From: Diphasiastrum complanatum
Taxonomy: Eukaryota > Streptophyta > Lycopodiopsida > Lycopodiales > Lycopodiaceae
Assembly: GCA_029204225.1 (NCBI GenBank)
Contig: CM055095.1
Coordinates: 62,638,523-62,702,522, forward strand
Direction: 5' to 3'
Length of the DNA stretch: 64,000 bases
In this document: piece after piece, positions 12,115-22,947 of the stretch
Layout: every line of letters starts with the position of its first letter
How positions within the stretch are numbered: the stretch's first letter is position 1
The notes under the pieces: model-generated
Database searches by the model: none
Told to the model about the DNA's origin: nothing
What the model saw: only the letters and a program-made list of their open reading frames with translations
Made by a program: the position numbers and the translations under genes

Positions 12115-12960
12115 TCAATATCTAGCTCTCTTCTTGTACTTTTGTACTTTTTGAAGGACTTGAGGCTCCTCTTCAATCCCAAGTACAATGTCCATCACAT
12201 CTTTGAGTATCAAGATGGACTCCATCCTCAACTTCCATATTGAATAATTGGAAGTAGACAATCTCTCACTTGGTTCCAGCAAGTATGAACCCATTGAGGC
12301 CATGAAAAGTGGAGATAAACAAAAGTGATGGAAAAAAATGTTGTCTCTCTCACTATAAGATCCAATAATGGTGTGCTACCATCTCCTATGCAAGATCTTG
12401 CAAGAAATTGTGAGATGATTCTCACTAGCTATATCAATCTCTCCAAAACTAGATCTACTTCACATCAAATGATGGAAAATGGGCAAAGTTAGGATCAACC
12501 ACTATTAGCACGTGTGAAATACACTAAGAAACCAAATTTGACTCAAATACAATGATATTGCACGAAACAAAATGGCTAAGATCTCAAAACAATGCCTAGA
12601 TCACATATAGATGAGATTGGTAAGCATTCAACTATGATTTGGGATCAAACAAGCAATCTTTTGACCAAACCAAATGTGTCCACACAGGCCTAGGTGCCCT
12701 ACCTAACCCTCTTTTGATTGGCTCAACCAAATGAAATGAAATTGATTGCATCATAAACTAGACAAAAATAGCTTTAAAACAAGCTATCTAGCAAGATTTT
12801 TGGATCAAACATAGAAGAGAACTCTCAAACTAAAAATGGATGTTCCTCACACGTGTATGAGCACCTGATTCCGTATAGTACCAGGTCAGACTCAATCAAT
12901 GCCCTATTGATCCAAAATTGAACAAGATAGCTAGGAAAATGGATCTTGACAATTTTTAGC
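12115..12960 (-). pseudogene. Antisense Copia leader and gag N-terminus (family A-like)
   Basis: On the minus strand, an ATG at 12303 begins MASMGSYLLEPSERLSTSNY and runs 62 codons through WKLRMESILILKDVMDIVLG to EEEPQ. This is the N-terminal Copia gag that precedes a UBN2-type domain, and it is cut off there. The upstream leader (12304-12960) matches the leader of the complete family A element at 27360-28030: both contain GCCAATCAAAAG, a GGTAGGG.GCCTAG segment and a GTACTATACGGAAT segment. No LTR or primer site is visible before position 12960, so this is a fragment. Confidence 0.8.
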
Positions 12961-13046
12961 TCAATATTGGTACAAATGTAGCAAACTAGTTGACTAAACT
13001 AGTTGAATCTTTCACAACATTCACTTTGTACATGTTCCAAAGATGT

Positions 13047-13598
13047 CTAAATCTCAATGTGTTTGGATCTTGCATGGAAGATTGGATTTGTTGCAAATTG
13101 AGGAGTTGAAATGTTGTCATTATGGATGATTGGTACATCCTTTGGATCCACAATCTTTAGCTCCACCAATAATCTCTTGATCCAAAGCACTTCTTTGGTT
13201 GTTGTAGTAAGTGCTTTGTACTCGGCCTCTGTTAAAAAGAGAGAGATTGTTTCTTGCTTGTTTGATAGCCAAGAAACTACTCCATCACCAATGAAGGTTG
13301 CATATGCACTTGTTGATCTCATATCTCTCTTGTCACCTGCAAAATCTGAATCACTATAGGCATGCAAGTCAATTACATCTCCTCCATAGAGAATACCAAA
13401 GTCTAGTGTACACGAGATGTATCTCAAGATCCTTTTTGCTTTCTTCCAATGATTGTTCAATGGATCTTGCATGTGTTGACTCAATCTACATACACTAAAG
13501 GTAAGATCAGGCCTAGTAATAGTTATCCACATTAAAGAGCCTATAAGTTGTCTATACAAAGTGATTTTTATTTTACTATTTTTGAGTTCGACGAACAT
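13047..13598 (-). pseudogene. Antisense Copia RNase H fragment
   Basis: A 183-codon minus-strand frame with the Copia RT-to-RNase H signature: YRQLIGSLMWITITRPDLTF, SDSDFAGDK, SNKQETISLFLTEAEYKAL and NPIFHARSKHIEI. It resembles the RNase H of family A at 31212-31829. The stop after HIEI truncates it. On the minus strand it lies upstream of the gag fragment at 12303, the reverse of the usual gag-pol order, so the two pieces belong to different copies or to a rearranged tandem. Confidence 0.9.
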
Positions 13599-14089
13599 TC
13601 ATTCTATCCGGATCATAGAAAATCTCTATTTTTACCCTCGCCAAACTACAGAAACTGTGTTTTTATGTGTCAGAAACCTTCACCAATTCTACTCTAGCTT
13701 TATCTGTGTCAGATTTTCAGTCAGAGAGTTCGGCGAAGGTTATTTCCATAGAATTTGTCAGAAAAGTCTGATAAGATGGTTTTTTTTTTTTTTACAAAAA
13801 TAGCACTACTGAACCTTCACTGAGTCAACCTTCGCCAGTTATATTTTTTGGTTTTGATTTTCCAGATCAAGTCTATATAAAATTTTGAGTCAAATATGAT
13901 ACAGTCTGATTTTGATTCTAAGAATTTTTCATTTTTGAGAAGTATCGAATTATTGATCTTAGGAATCTTTTTCATGTTATAAGAATCTGATTCTTGTCAA
14001 GTGGAAGAGATCTAGTAGATTTAATCTGAGATAGTTTTGATTGAAAATCTAGATCCAATCTCATTTTTTTCTTGATTTAATTTGTAAAG
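13599..14089 (+). other. Leader region before the split gag gene
   Basis: AT-rich sequence with several variants of the words GAACCTTCAC and CCTTCGCC (for example near 13677, 13812 and 13828). It probably contains the LTR or leader of the gag element that starts at 14090, but I found no second LTR copy and no clear primer site, so the boundary is unknown. Confidence 0.4.
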
Positions 14090-14377
14090 ATGGCTGCCCT
14101 TGGAGGTGCTCCTCAAGAAGTCAATCCAATCATTGTTAGGAGAGCACCCCGTTTGGATCTACCCAAGTACAATGGATTAACAGATCCAGTTAGATTTCTC
14201 CAAATCTATTCTGAATCTTGTGAAGTCTATGGCGAAGTTTTTCTCCAAGATAAACTTAAGCTTTTTCCAATGGCTTTAACAGACGCATCACAAGATTGGT
14301 ACTATAATCAAGATGAAACTGAGCGTACAGATTGGGAGACTGTCAAACGAGCCCTTACATTAAAGGAGTTCCAAGGC
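14090..14377 (+). pseudogene. Retrotransposon gag, N-terminal part (split by insertion)
   Basis: An ATG at 14090 starts a gag-like protein: LDLPKYNGLTDPVRFLQIY, LKLFPMALTDASQDWYYNQ and TDWETVKRAL, which is the capsid-type retrotransposon gag fold. The homology stops at GGC (14375-14377), exactly where the inverted end CCAAAAGGG of the 14378-35075 element begins. The C-terminal gag half resumes in phase at 35077, so the two were one frame before insertion. No pol is present, so the element class (Gypsy-like) is only probable. Confidence 0.8.
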
Positions 14378-14698
14378 CCAAAAGGGTTGTCACGTAAGAG
14401 AGAAAATCGTCGAATTTTAAAACTTCGACCGAGTTTTTGGTCTGCCCACACAACTCCGATGACTTGACCTCACTAGTAACGTATGTAGTTAACTGGAAGT
14501 TGGGTAGCCGCAACACGTGGGGTCCATATTTCAAGATTTTATTTTCTACCATTAACTAACAAATGCAAATCGTATTGCACATCAAAGTTTCTTTCCATCT
14601 ACTCATAGCGTTCACAACAAAGGAAAACAGTCTTATCGATCTGAACTCCACTGTCGAGAAAAAATCTGAAAGGATCCACCTTACTAGCTCACCAAAGG

Positions 14699-17310
14699 AT
14701 GGAAGATAGGAAACATTGTGATGTATGGGTTGATGGAAGTTTGTATCCAATCGATCCAAGCTCAATGCAACGTCCAAGTTTTAGATCAGTCACACAACTC
14801 ATACTATTTTTGTGTGAAGGATACAATGGTCTATTGGGTTATTGTGAAAGATTGAAAAGTTATGGCATTAGTAATTCAATGAAAAAAATCTATTGTTTGG
14901 AAAATATGTTGAATGGTTTGCTTACTGACTACAGAGAAAAAAAACAAAAGAAGAGAATGAAATCTTGAAGATAAATAATTCTCGTTTGCAAGATATTATA
15001 TTAAACCTTAACCAAGAAATTGACAATATGAAACTAATTGTACAAACATTGCGTACCTCATATTGTCAAATAAATGCAGAAGTAAACACATTACGAAAAA
15101 AAATACTGAACAATAAGCGAAAAAGAGTTATTTTACAAAGTATTGACGAGCTTTCATCAAGTGGGGGTCAACGGAATAAAAGAATATATGCTTTCAAGTA
15201 AGATTATGTTTTAAACTATTCATGTGTTTTGTTTCATCTAGCACATCAATGATTGTGAATTGTTTTTTTTTTTTCTAAATTTTATTTTTATTTTGCAGAT
15301 CAGCTTTAGTCACCAATCAAAATCTGAAAGACAAGGACATGATTGGAAAGTCTTTGAGTGCAGTACTTACAGACAAGTCAACGACGAGTCCACTAGGAAA
15401 TCAACGACGAGTCTATAAGGAAATCAACGATATTCTCGAATCAAGTCCAAGATTGCAGAGGCCCTTATGGGCGAAGTCAGCAAGATCATTGACCGAAAAT
15501 TGATACAAGGAGCATGTGATTATTCTGGTATTAGCAGGGATGCATATAACACAATGTTTAAAATTATCAAAGAGGCATTTGGACAAGTACATATAAAAAA
15601 ATTTCCTATTCATCGGCCCTTTCAAATCAAATTAGAGAGAGATGTGTTAAACAGGGGTTTGCAAAACATCATTGGTATTCCTTACCATATCAATGAAATT
15701 TATAACTCAAAACATGGCACTTTGTCATATGATTCCACCCAACAATATGTTTGTAGATCTGAATCATTTACTGAGATTTATTGTAAAGTTGTATGGAATC
15801 ACAAATGAAAGTGTTGAAAAATTGATATTAGTTCTCAAGTTAGATGAATTAGAAGTAATAAAGCGACAAAAGCTGGAAAAGGTTAGTGTTACACTTATGA
15901 ATGGAGCATTAAGCAATACGATAAACTCGGAGAGTCTTGATTTCAGTGTGCTTTGGTGGTTAGTAGTTTTCCAGGTTTAAATCTATTCTATTGAGTACTA
16001 GCATTTCGAGAATTTATGATTTTGTGTTTTAAGCTAATATTGTTTTGTTATTATAGGTCTAAGTTCAATTCTCTTAAAATAGTTCATGATTTTGTGTTTC
16101 AAACAGGTTTTAAAAGAAGATCATGACATTCTATTTTTAATTTTTAGTAAAACAGAATATCCAGAGATAATTAAGAATCATATGAGCGGCACACCACTCA
16201 ATGTTCTTAGAATAGGTGACTTTAAGGTGGAATGGCATTTGGCTGGAGACCTGAAGTTGTTGAAGTGCATGTTCAACGTCTCACATGGAACAAATTCAAA
16301 ACATCCATGTCTCTATTGCATGAAAACTACACAAGACATGTCAAAGAACATGAGAGTTTCAAGGGATATAGAAGATCCGACTTGGAAACCAGTTTTACCG
16401 ATTCCGCTTAAAAATGTTCACAGCTGTACACTAAATGGAGAGGTTAGAATCATCGAATAATTGATATACCTTCATATTTGGTTTGCTTGGAATACTAAGC
16501 TAGAGTCATTAGCCAAAAAAGCAATAGCTCGATTGGAAGTCAACAGCGGGATTTCATAAAGGACACGTTAAAATACAAAAGGACGAGAAGCCTTCAGGGA
16601 AAATGAGAAACATCCCATGCAAACCAAGCATAGGAGGATCCAAAGCTCGTCGTTTCTTATCAAATCATTCCGGAAAACCGACTGAAATACAGTACTCAAT
16701 TTGGATAGATGTACTCAATGCCACAAAGGATTTTGACAAAAAAGGAACAACGAGGATTTAAAAAGTTGAAGTCTAGACAAAGCTTGAAAACATAGTCAAA
16801 TTGCTCAGAAAAGATAAAGTGTCTAATACTGATGTCCTACTAATTGAAAAATCAACAATTGAGTTTGTGGATGCAGTTAAAGACGCCTAGGGTGAAGGTC
16901 ATATTACGCATTATATGGTAAATCTCTTTTCAATGTAACTAACTCTTCAAATTATTATCTCATTGCACATATGCTAAATTTAAAATGATTAATATGACAA
17001 TTTTTGTTTCTCTGATATTGCAGCACATTTTACAACATCATGCATCATTTTTTGCAAAAGCTTATGACAGTCTAAGTATTTGGTCATCACAAGGAATTGA
17101 GAAATCACATTGGCAAGCCAGAGCAGCATTTCATCGAAATACACAACACGGTGGAACATCTCAAAAAAATAGTTACATCATCCAGCTATTTCAATGGTTC
17201 TACAGGCGTGTTCAAATCCAATATAAAACTAGATCAACAAATTATCAGAAATTCAGAAAGGAATGCAAATTTATAAACGAAAATAATATTGATGCAAGAC
17301 TCAACTCATA
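14699..17310 (+). pseudogene. T1: decayed multi-exon transposase-like gene, family unknown
   Basis: Putative exons: 14699-15197, 15299-15974, 16107 to about 16918, 17023-17310; introns have GT-AG borders. The N-terminus (CDVWVDGSLYPID) is followed by a coiled coil (14970-15160). The middle has KLDELEVIKRQKLEKVSVTL, then WHLAGDLKLLKCMFNV with a CLYC pair. The last exon has HILQHHASFFAKAYDSLSIW and GIEKSHWQARAAFHRNT. I recall a similar layout (GDLK, a C..C pair, then a QG.EKSH motif) in unnamed transposon-like proteins, but I cannot name a superfamily. Decay: an 8-A run shifts the frame at 14937-14944, a 23-bp tandem duplication lies near 15380-15425, and there are stops at about 16458 and 16556. 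It is read toward T2. Confidence 0.6.
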
Positions 17311-17540
17311 GTAATTTTCATGATATTAGACGAAAAAAGTATATGTATTATATCGCATCATTTCAAGTACAATGCAAGGCAAAATCATTGTTTCTCTTTG
17401 TCTTTAATGATCAGCTTTGCCGTGTGGTCATGGAAAACTTTTTTCTATCATATGGAGCTAGAAAATCAATGGATCTTCTTTTGCTCAACTCAACGTATTC
17501 GGAGAAAACAGCTAAGGAGGAAGACCTTTTAGGAACTTCC

Positions 17541-18898
17541 TCAGCTACATAGCCAAATACTTTTATGACAATGTCTCTTCGCAAAAATAATTTTATATGT
17601 ATTCAAAGGGTATTTATGCCCATTCAAAAAATAGGATAACACTTTAATTGCCATTATTATCGTCATAGCATCTAAAGAAAATTTGCTATGATGAATGCAA
17701 ATCTCTTCAAATAATGGAACATGGATGAATCCCTTTGTCATGATCACTGGCCTTTCCTCAAATATCCTTGCCTTGTTGCAAAGGCATCCACTTCCACAAT
17801 AGCCTATAAAGTATGAGCAAAAGTCACATACCTTGAAAAACAAAATAACTATATTTGAATAAAAATCTCATTCAGATAAAACCATATTTACCTACCAGAT
17901 CACGCTCATCAGCTTGAATAAGTGCAGCAGTACATAGATCATGACCAACAACAATGGTTGTCGAAGCAGTGGATGGATTAGTTTCCGAAGATTGTGACAC
18001 ATATGTGCTCCGGATTCTCATAAATTCCTCCTCACTAGGCAAATTTGCCTGGTATGCCCTGTTTTTAGACATGATTGACTGCAGGGCTTCAGTCCCGTCC
18101 AGCCATTCATCTCCGTCTTTGTAATCAATAGAAGCACATAGATCATCATCACCCTCGAGATCCATGAAGTCCCCAAATTCTTTTGATGAAACTAGACAAA
18201 ATTGATAATATTTTGTCCTCCCTCAGATCAAGAACATCTCCAACATCATTAAGAGAGAGGTATGCGACACTATTCATGTAATACACCGGCAAATCGAGGA
18301 CAGTCTTGGTTTTGTCATATGGATTCACGTCAGATAAGGAAGAAATGGACAATACACGAGACTTGGCTGGGTTGTACATTGCTGCCAATCTTGTCTCCTC
18401 GTCAGCACCCAAGACATCATCAACAATAGCTGACTCTGATATCACAGAATCAATTGATGATGAGGCACCCTCAATGCTTAGCCTCGAAGTTCCTGCCTCT
18501 TCAGGAACAAGAGCAGAAAGATAAAACACTATGCCCATGCCCTCCTGCAAAAAGTGACATGATCGATTGTGCTGGTCACAATGGACCACACGTTTAAAAT
18601 CACTCACTATTTTCGTAAATTGTCGGTTGTCGGCTTGCTTTGAAGATGGTTGGGCAAGTACCAGGTCATGGAAATGGATGAATCGTAGATTATCCATTAT
18701 CAACATAGACTGATTTAGACTATCATAATACTCTTTATACAACGCTAGAAAATAAAATTTATGTTATGATCCAAGCCTCTCGATATTAAAAGACATATTG
18801 AATTACGTCTTATAGTGACCTATGTAGTTACCAACACCGGATTCAACGAGAAAGGCATGCAACATAGAATCAAACGTATTAGAAGATGAGGCGGCCAT
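17541..18898 (-). pseudogene. T2: unknown antisense multi-exon gene
   Basis: On the minus strand an ATG at 18898 begins MAASSSNTFDSMLHAFLVES. A short intron with acceptor TTTTCTAG near 18744 leads to a long exon (about 18743-18150): LYKEYYDSLNQSMLIMDNLR, FKRVVHCDQHNRSCHFLQEG, an acidic-serine stretch, and LDLPVYYMNSVAYLSLNDVG. A one-base frame break near 18205 connects to a second acidic frame ending at a donor near 17893 (DLCTAALIQADERDLV). A weaker exon candidate lies at 17790-17560. No known domain recognised. It converges with T1 and diverges from the histone gene. Being spliced, acidic and bounded by the same element ends, it is probably an accessory gene of that element. Confidence 0.5.
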
Positions 18899-19271
18899 CT
18901 AGAAGGTATGAACAATAGGGCCGAGTATCACTACGATGCGGGGTGGCAGGGAGTTAGAAGACTATATGACAGTCCTCGCGATTGGTGAATGATTGGATAT
19001 TGGAACGACGCGAGAGATCCAAGATCGTCTAGAATCTGAAGTAGATTCTCACGTGGTAGCGATACTACAAAGAACTAGTAGTGTTGACACACCAGAGCTA
19101 CAAGGAGTGAAAATCGAAAACTTAGCGAAAGGTTTTAACTAATCAAACAACATTTATATAGCTAAAACCAATAAAATCCAAGCCGTACACGCATCAATCC
19201 AACAACGGATTAGATCTATGATGCGTAATCTAACCGTCCACATGTGCTACAATATAGTCAATCTGCCATTC

Positions 19272-19615
19272 GGCCATGTGCCCGTGCCCACACGTGCGAG
19301 CTTATACATGCGAGAATACACGTCACTAACCCATTCGACCACGTGCCCACACGTGCAATCCCCACACATGGTGATCCATACATGCAATTTCACACGTGCA
19401 GATATAGACGTGTAGTTCCACACGTCAGGTACTGATTAGGCCACATGCCCACACATGCGAGCTTATACGTGCGAGAATACATGTCACTGTACCATTCGGC
19501 CACATGTCCAGACGTGAAATCCCACACGTGTTGCTCCAGATGCGTAGTTTCACACGTGCGTATACAAACGTGTAGTTCCACATGTTAGTTACTGATTGGG
19601 CCATGTGTCGCAAGT
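19272..19615. repeat. G-box-rich tandem repeats, about 165 bp, between T2 and the histone gene
   Basis: Two full units (from 19272 and 19439) and the start of a third (19599). Each begins GGCCATGTG or GGCCACATG and is studded with CACACGTG, CACGTG and ACGTG words. The phrases CGAGCTTATA, TGCGAGAATACA and GTGTAGTTCCACA recur at the same offsets. The units lie in the roughly 1.07-kb space between two divergent start codons (18898 on - and 19966 on +), so they may act as a shared regulatory region or as internal binding sites for the element's transposase. Either role is inference. Confidence 0.75.
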
Positions 19616-19641
19616 ATTCACACGTGGGAATGTTTTTTGCA

Positions 19642-19648
19642 TATATAA
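19642..19648 (+). promoter_or_regulatory. Candidate TATA box for the histone gene
   Basis: TATATAA at 19642-19648 follows the G-box repeats and lies 318 bases before the histone ATG, which would place transcription start near 19675. A second TATA-like string (TATAAATAT, 19948-19956) is only 10 bases before the ATG, too close to serve that start codon. Confidence 0.4.
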
Positions 19649-19715
19649 GGATTGGACAGGTTTTCGCGTAATTTGCTTTCACCTTCGATTGCTTCCATAC
19701 GACTTGCATACCTGA

Positions 19716-19960
19716 TATCGCCATCACGCGAGCGACTTCATCTCCAGGCCTGTCCCTGATACCCTCTCGCATCGTAACAATATCAGCCTAAATGTGCCCA
19801 GTATCGCCATCACGCGAGTGCCTTCCACTCCCCGCCTGACTCTGCTACTCTCTCGCATCATAGCAATATCATCCTCAAAGTTTCCAATATCGCCATCACG
19901 CGAGAGAATCTAAATTTCTCTACTACTGTACCTCTGTCCTCGCGTGGTATAAATATCCGG
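19716..19960. repeat. Three tandem 86-bp units upstream of the histone ATG
   Basis: TATCGCCATCACGCGAG occurs at 19716, 19802 and 19888, exactly 86 bases apart. Between copies the words CCTCTCGCATCGTAACAATA and CTCTCGCATCATAGCAATA correspond. In the third unit the same position reads CCTCGCGTGGTATAAATA, so the late TATA-like string comes from the repeat. If transcription starts near 19675, these units lie in the 5' untranslated region. Confidence 0.85.
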
Positions 19961-19965
19961 TCTCA

Positions 19966-20141
19966 ATGGCTCGGACGAAGCAAACCGCTAGGCTTACCAA
20001 CTTTGTTCAACCATCTCGTCCGTTGAACTCTTACATTCGCAAAGACGTGGAAGACCCCGCCGTCCATGGTTGAGGGACATCAGGGCATTGCAGAGGAGCA
20101 CCAGACTTCTGATCCCAAAAGCAGTCTTCTACCGGGCTGTG
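19966..20141 (+). pseudogene. CENH3-like histone H3, N-terminal part (interrupted)
   Basis: The ATG at 19966 gives MARTKQTAR, the exact start of histone H3, and then an unrelated tail (LTNFVQPSRPLNSYIRKD). After a frame change near 20056 the histone fold begins: RRPWLRDIRALQRSTRLLIP then KAVFYRAV, ending at GTG (20139-20141). Canonical plant H3 has LLIR here; LLIP is usual in centromeric H3 (CENH3), as is a leucine near the RALQ position. The alpha-N/alpha-1 region is then cut by LTR element B, and CTGTG at 20137-20141 is its target duplication. The frame change between tail and fold means either a one- or two-base indel or an unseen intron. The other half is at 33122. Confidence 0.8.
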
Positions 20142-20643
20142 TGGAGGAAATTAAGCCCACAGTTGCCTCCTTGCTGAATAACTAACTTCTATTTCATGAT
20201 TCTTTTATTGATCTTTTATTGAGAGTATTTGTGAGATCTTTTGAGTGATGAGTGGAAAAATGAGTGGAGAGAATATGATGAGTGTTTTCTACTTTGTTGT
20301 TCATAAGGTCTTGAGAATTATAATTGGATCATAGATTTTCTTTGGTAAGAATAGAAAATATCAGATCTCATTCAAAATCTATCTATGAGAGTAGAAATGT
20401 GAGGTATAGCACGAATATTTGCTTAAAAAAAAAAATCTATCTATTATTCAAGGGAGTGAATAGGTTTTTATGAGAATGAGATATATTCACAATGTGAATG
20501 ACGAAGATCCAACTTTTAGAATAGGTTGCATTGCACGCACTACATTATATGAAGACCTAGACACAAAGCTGAGAAACTGCATTCATATCTTGTTACGACA
20601 ATGAAGATTGCAGCAACATTTCCCAACAATGCATGGTTTTGAT

Positions 20644-20711
20644 GATGGGCATTACATTATGATTTGACGGGCATTACATTACATTATGATGGGCATTACA
20701 TTATGATTTGA
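20644..20711. repeat. Short tandem repeat of GATGGGCATTACATTATGATTTG type
   Basis: The words GGGCATTACATTA and TTATGATTTGA alternate three times with small indels. Confidence 0.8.
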
Positions 20712-22893
20712 TGTGAGTGGAGCATATTTTCTTCAGACATGGGTTGGATGTAATGCAGGATTTATATTTTGGATAAAGACAATGTTGTTGAAAGATCTAA
20801 AGGTTGAATCAATGGTCTTTGGATTCATGTTGTTGAATAATAATGGTTAGCATCACACTATATTGTGTGTTGAGCCCATTAATTGATGAAAAAAACTTTG
20901 AGATGCTGAAAAGATAAAAAAGATCGTAAAGCTAAATCAATGGCTTTATGATACAAAATCAAATGTCAAAGACTATTCCCTCTGTTTGCGGGGACGCTTC
21001 ACATTTAAGTGGGGGAAAAACATGTAGTGCATTTTTCTGGTCAAAATTTCAGAATTTCAACAATTACAATAATTGATGCTGAGTTTCTAGAAGAAAATGC
21101 TCTAAATGTATCTCATATGTGCAAAATCTGCTATTATGCCACTTTAGACTGATATACGAATGTGGCTATGTTAAAGAGTAGCTATGACATTCTATGACAT
21201 GTTCAAATGTCATAATCAATTTTCAAATGACAGTTATATCAGACAAATTAGACCTATTTTTACTATCTTACTATTTTTAGTAAGTTTGTTAAATAACAAT
21301 AAGCTATTTTTAGCAACACTCATAAGTGACTTTGATGGATGATAATATCGACAGTTGCTAAGTAGTTTTATTAAATGACAAATTTTCGTCATATTGTAAT
21401 GATGAAATGTACTTTATATCATGATTAATAAAAGATGCCCAGGTACCTTTAAGGCACTGACTTAAGTTTCAAGGAAGGGTCCTAAGGTTAAGGGTTCGAC
21501 GACGATCAGTTGCGGTTTCCAGTGAAGAGCAGTTTGTGACTTAAAAAAATCTTGTTATTGGAAGAAGTGAAATGAAAACGGCAGTTAAGAAAATTGTTGA
21601 TGCAAAGTACAATGCAGACTTACAAATTGAACTTGCTGGGTTGATGTTAGACAAGTTTTTTGAGTTCGAAATATTGATATTTTTGGTGATTTTCCTTGGT
21701 GGGGATGACGGTTGATTATACTGAGTGTCAGTTTGTATGCAATGCTGAGTTGCCAGTTTTATGATGGTTCGTGTTGAATACGAAGTCACGGGTAACACAG
21801 ACAAGAATGAAAGGAATGGTGATACCTATGACACAGTTCGACATCCGGGAAAAAATCGGAGTTTCGAAAACCCGAAACTGGGAAAATGATTTTTGAGGCC
21901 AAAATGTTCAAGATAGGCCTTTAGTGAAAAGCTAGTTATGAGGCACCTCCTCTCTCACGTGAAGAAGGCAGGGAAAGAGGAAGGAATGGATGCATTCTAC
22001 GGGGAGGAGAGAAGAAGGCAGGGAAAGAAAAAAAGAAGTTTTTCATTCTACGTAGAGGAAGAAGAGTGTAGAGGTTGTGTATGCAAGAATTGTGTGTCAA
22101 TGAAGGTGATCACAGAGCATTCAACCCCTCTGATCTCTGTTGGGAATGAAGCCCAATACGTTAATCGATTAACGATAATGGGATGGAGGCATGTACCTCA
22201 ACCCGGGCAGTCCACTGCCACTTCTGCTTTTAATCTAGAATGCTTATCGCGCATTCTTCTGAAGAACACACTCACTATGGCCTCAGTGCATACAATGCAG
22301 GACTGAAAACCTGTTGATGAGGAGCGGCTGATCTGATGTTCTATTGATTCTATCCTGATGTTAGCCCATTGTTGAGAAGGCAGACCTGTTGCGTTTGATG
22401 CCATCTGGTTTTTGAGTCATACCTCCGAACAGTGGCCTTGATAGCAATCATGCACGCTCTGTGTTGATGATGTCATTTCAATTTGAAGCATGGCTGATCA
22501 TTCGACTGCAGTACCTTGCTGATAAGCGAATGTAGGAAGCCGTTGTTAGTCTCTACCCTTTGAACGAGAGGTCCGATTCATGAAGTTGGAAGAAGACAGA
22601 GGTGTTGAAAATATGAAGGACTACCATCATTCCTGCAGCAAAGGGAAAGAAGAGGAGCGCTACCTCGTGCTGAAGATCAGAGAATTTAAGACAATAATGA
22701 GAGGGCAGTCAGCCGTGAAGTCCCTGAATGCCATCTGTGTTCTGTGATCAGAAAGGGAGGCCCGCTAGACCACCATCTGCGATTCTGAACAGATGCATCC
22801 CTGTGTATATCTGTGAAGGGTGAGAAGAGCTGCACATCGCTGATCGCTGACTATCACGCGATCCAGACCACGCTCCCTGCTGGAAGGCTGAGG

Positions 22894-22947
22894 CGCGACC
22901 TGCTTCACCGTCGCGACCTGCTCCACCATCGCGACCTGCTCCACGAG
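22894..22947. repeat. 18-bp tandem repeat, three copies
   Basis: CGCGACCTGCTYCACCRT in three consecutive units (22894, 22912, 22930), the last degenerate. GC-rich in an AT-rich setting. Confidence 0.9.

Noticed and set aside
14699-17310. Assigning T1 to CACTA (TNP2), MULE, hAT or PIF/Harbinger
   Set aside because: The motifs I know for these families are absent and the ends do not read CACTA; leaving it unassigned is more honest.
19948-19956. TATAAATAT as the histone promoter
   Set aside because: It lies 10 bases before the ATG, too close for a transcript that would include it, and it derives from the 86-bp repeat.
19966-20073. Treating the 36-codon frame from the histone ATG as a complete small protein
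   Set aside because: The H3 fold follows in another frame and continues after the LTR insertion, so the short frame is the tail of a broken histone gene.
21938-22306. A 122-codon open frame with cysteines
   Set aside because: It has low-complexity, charge-rich sequence and no recognisable family or splice context. I kept it only as part of the unclassified insertion.
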